Notes under the pieces: generated by a model
The model's input: only the letters and a program-made list of their open reading frames with translations
What the model was told of the DNA's origin: nothing
The model's database searches: none
In this document: one piece after another, positions 63,494 through 64,000 of the stretch
Layout of the letters: each line of letters opens with the position of its first letter
Numbering within the stretch: position 1 is the stretch's first letter
Translations under genes and position numbers: made by a program
Source of the DNA: Novosphingobium umbonatum
GTDB lineage: Bacteria; Pseudomonadota; Alphaproteobacteria; Sphingomonadales; Sphingomonadaceae
Direction of reading: 5' to 3'
Assembly (NCBI RefSeq): GCF_004005905.1
Contig: NZ_SACO01000002.1
Coordinates: 1-64,000, forward strand
DNA: 64,000 nucleotides

Positions 63494-64000
63494 TCAGGCC
63501 ATTTCCAGCAATTGGCCGGTGCGTTCCAGCAAAGTGGCGCAGCGCCGCTCCACCGCTTCATCGTAACGCACCGATGGAATGGCCACAGCCAAAGCCCCCA
63601 CCACTTCGCCCGCCACAACCACGGCGCGGGCCATGCCTTCGATCCCCACCGAATATTCGCTGTGGGTGCGCGCCAGACCCGATTGGCGAATGCGGGCGAT
63701 TTCCACCCGCAAGGCCGCCGGTTCGACCAAAGTGGCCTCGGTAAAGCGCTCTCGGCGCGTTTCGGCCAGATAGCGTTCAAATTCCTCGACAGGTAGGGCG
63801 GCCAGAATAGCCTTGCCCGCCGCCAGCCCATGCAGCGGCATGCGCGTGCCCACCGCCAGAGCATAGCGCAGGGCGTGGTCACTGCTCTCGGTCACCAACG
63901 TAAGCACTTGCCAACCTTCGCGCACGAAGAAAGAGGCCGTCTCATTCGCCTGCACCCGCAAGGCCTTCACCAAAGGCGCCACCCGTTCCTCAAGGCTGGG
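63494..64000 (-). CDS. IclR-family regulator, C-terminal part (cut by window edge)
   Basis: The frame is open to the right edge; about 168 C-terminal residues are visible. They are the IclR effector-binding domain (ETASFFVREG, LHGLAAGKAILAALP, RTHSEYSVGIEGMARAVVV, GALAVAIPSVRYDE). The helix-turn-helix part is outside the window. The effector and target genes are unknown. Confidence 0.88.
   Translation of the reverse strand, partial: PSLEERVAPLVKALRVQANETASFFVREGWQVLTLVTESSDHALRYALAVGTRMPLHGLAAGKAILAALPVEEFERYLAETRRERFTEATLVEPAALRVEIARIRQSGLARTHSEYSVGIEGMARAVVVAGEVVGALAVAIPSVRYDEAVERRCATLLERTGQLLEMA

Overview
The window looks like a chromosomal segment of an alphaproteobacterium of the sphingomonad group (Novosphingobium/Sphingobium-like). 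This is inferred from the high GC content, the two TonB-dependent receptors with sphingomonad-style neighbours (a TPR-sulfotransferase, LacI-controlled sugar genes), the Caulobacter-like oxidative xylose genes and the compact ATGA-overlapping operons. No tRNA, rRNA, CRISPR array or prophage was seen. The only sign of a mobile element is the first 35 bases, the 5' end of an IS110-type transposase gene that runs off the left edge.

Layout. 1-352: edge of an IS110-family element and a non-coding stretch with an inverted repeat and three 13-bp tandem repeats. 353-5315 (minus): TonB-dependent receptor, fatty-acid-hydroxylase/sterol-desaturase family protein and TPR-sulfotransferase. 5666-16604 (plus): one tight nine-gene operon with an ABC importer (lipoprotein, permease, ATPase), a NikR-like regulator without most of its nickel ligands, two DUF1989 proteins, a biotin-dependent urea/guanidine carboxylase, allophanate hydrolase and a secreted beta-propeller. 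By current knowledge of the DUF1989 pair this is more likely guanidine than urea assimilation. 16640-25946 (minus): complete chemosensory operon (STAS, CheY, CheA, CheW, MCP, CheW, CheR, CheB) ending in a 583-residue protein with CheZ-like features. 26049-30249 (minus): three-gene TolC/HlyD/ABC export set whose ABC protein has lost its ATPase motifs. 30383-31654: MHS-type transporter.

31795-46620 is a sugar region: a TonB receptor, a LacI regulator, a GMC oxidoreductase with its small subunit, a divergent transporter/isomerase/Gfo-Idh-MocA/isomerase set (a probable 3-keto-glycoside pathway), and the xylX-xylB-xylC-transporter operon for oxidative D-xylose use. A TAGCGCTA-cored LacI-type operator lies over the -10 of the xyl promoter, and a second copy sits upstream of the TonB receptor. 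The LacI protein may therefore connect outer-membrane uptake to xylose catabolism.

46731-64000 is mostly housekeeping: a GNAT plus proline-dehydrogenase-like pair, etfBA with a divergent TetR gene, a Gfo/Idh/MocA oxidoreductase, serS-surE-LysM/LytM protein, rimO, a CinA-domain protein, a secreted hypothetical, YqgE, a TelA/XpaC-like pair, a small membrane protein, rplK-rplA and the C-terminal part of an IclR regulator cut by the right edge.

All calls come from reading translated frames, motifs, start contexts and hairpins by eye. No database search was run.
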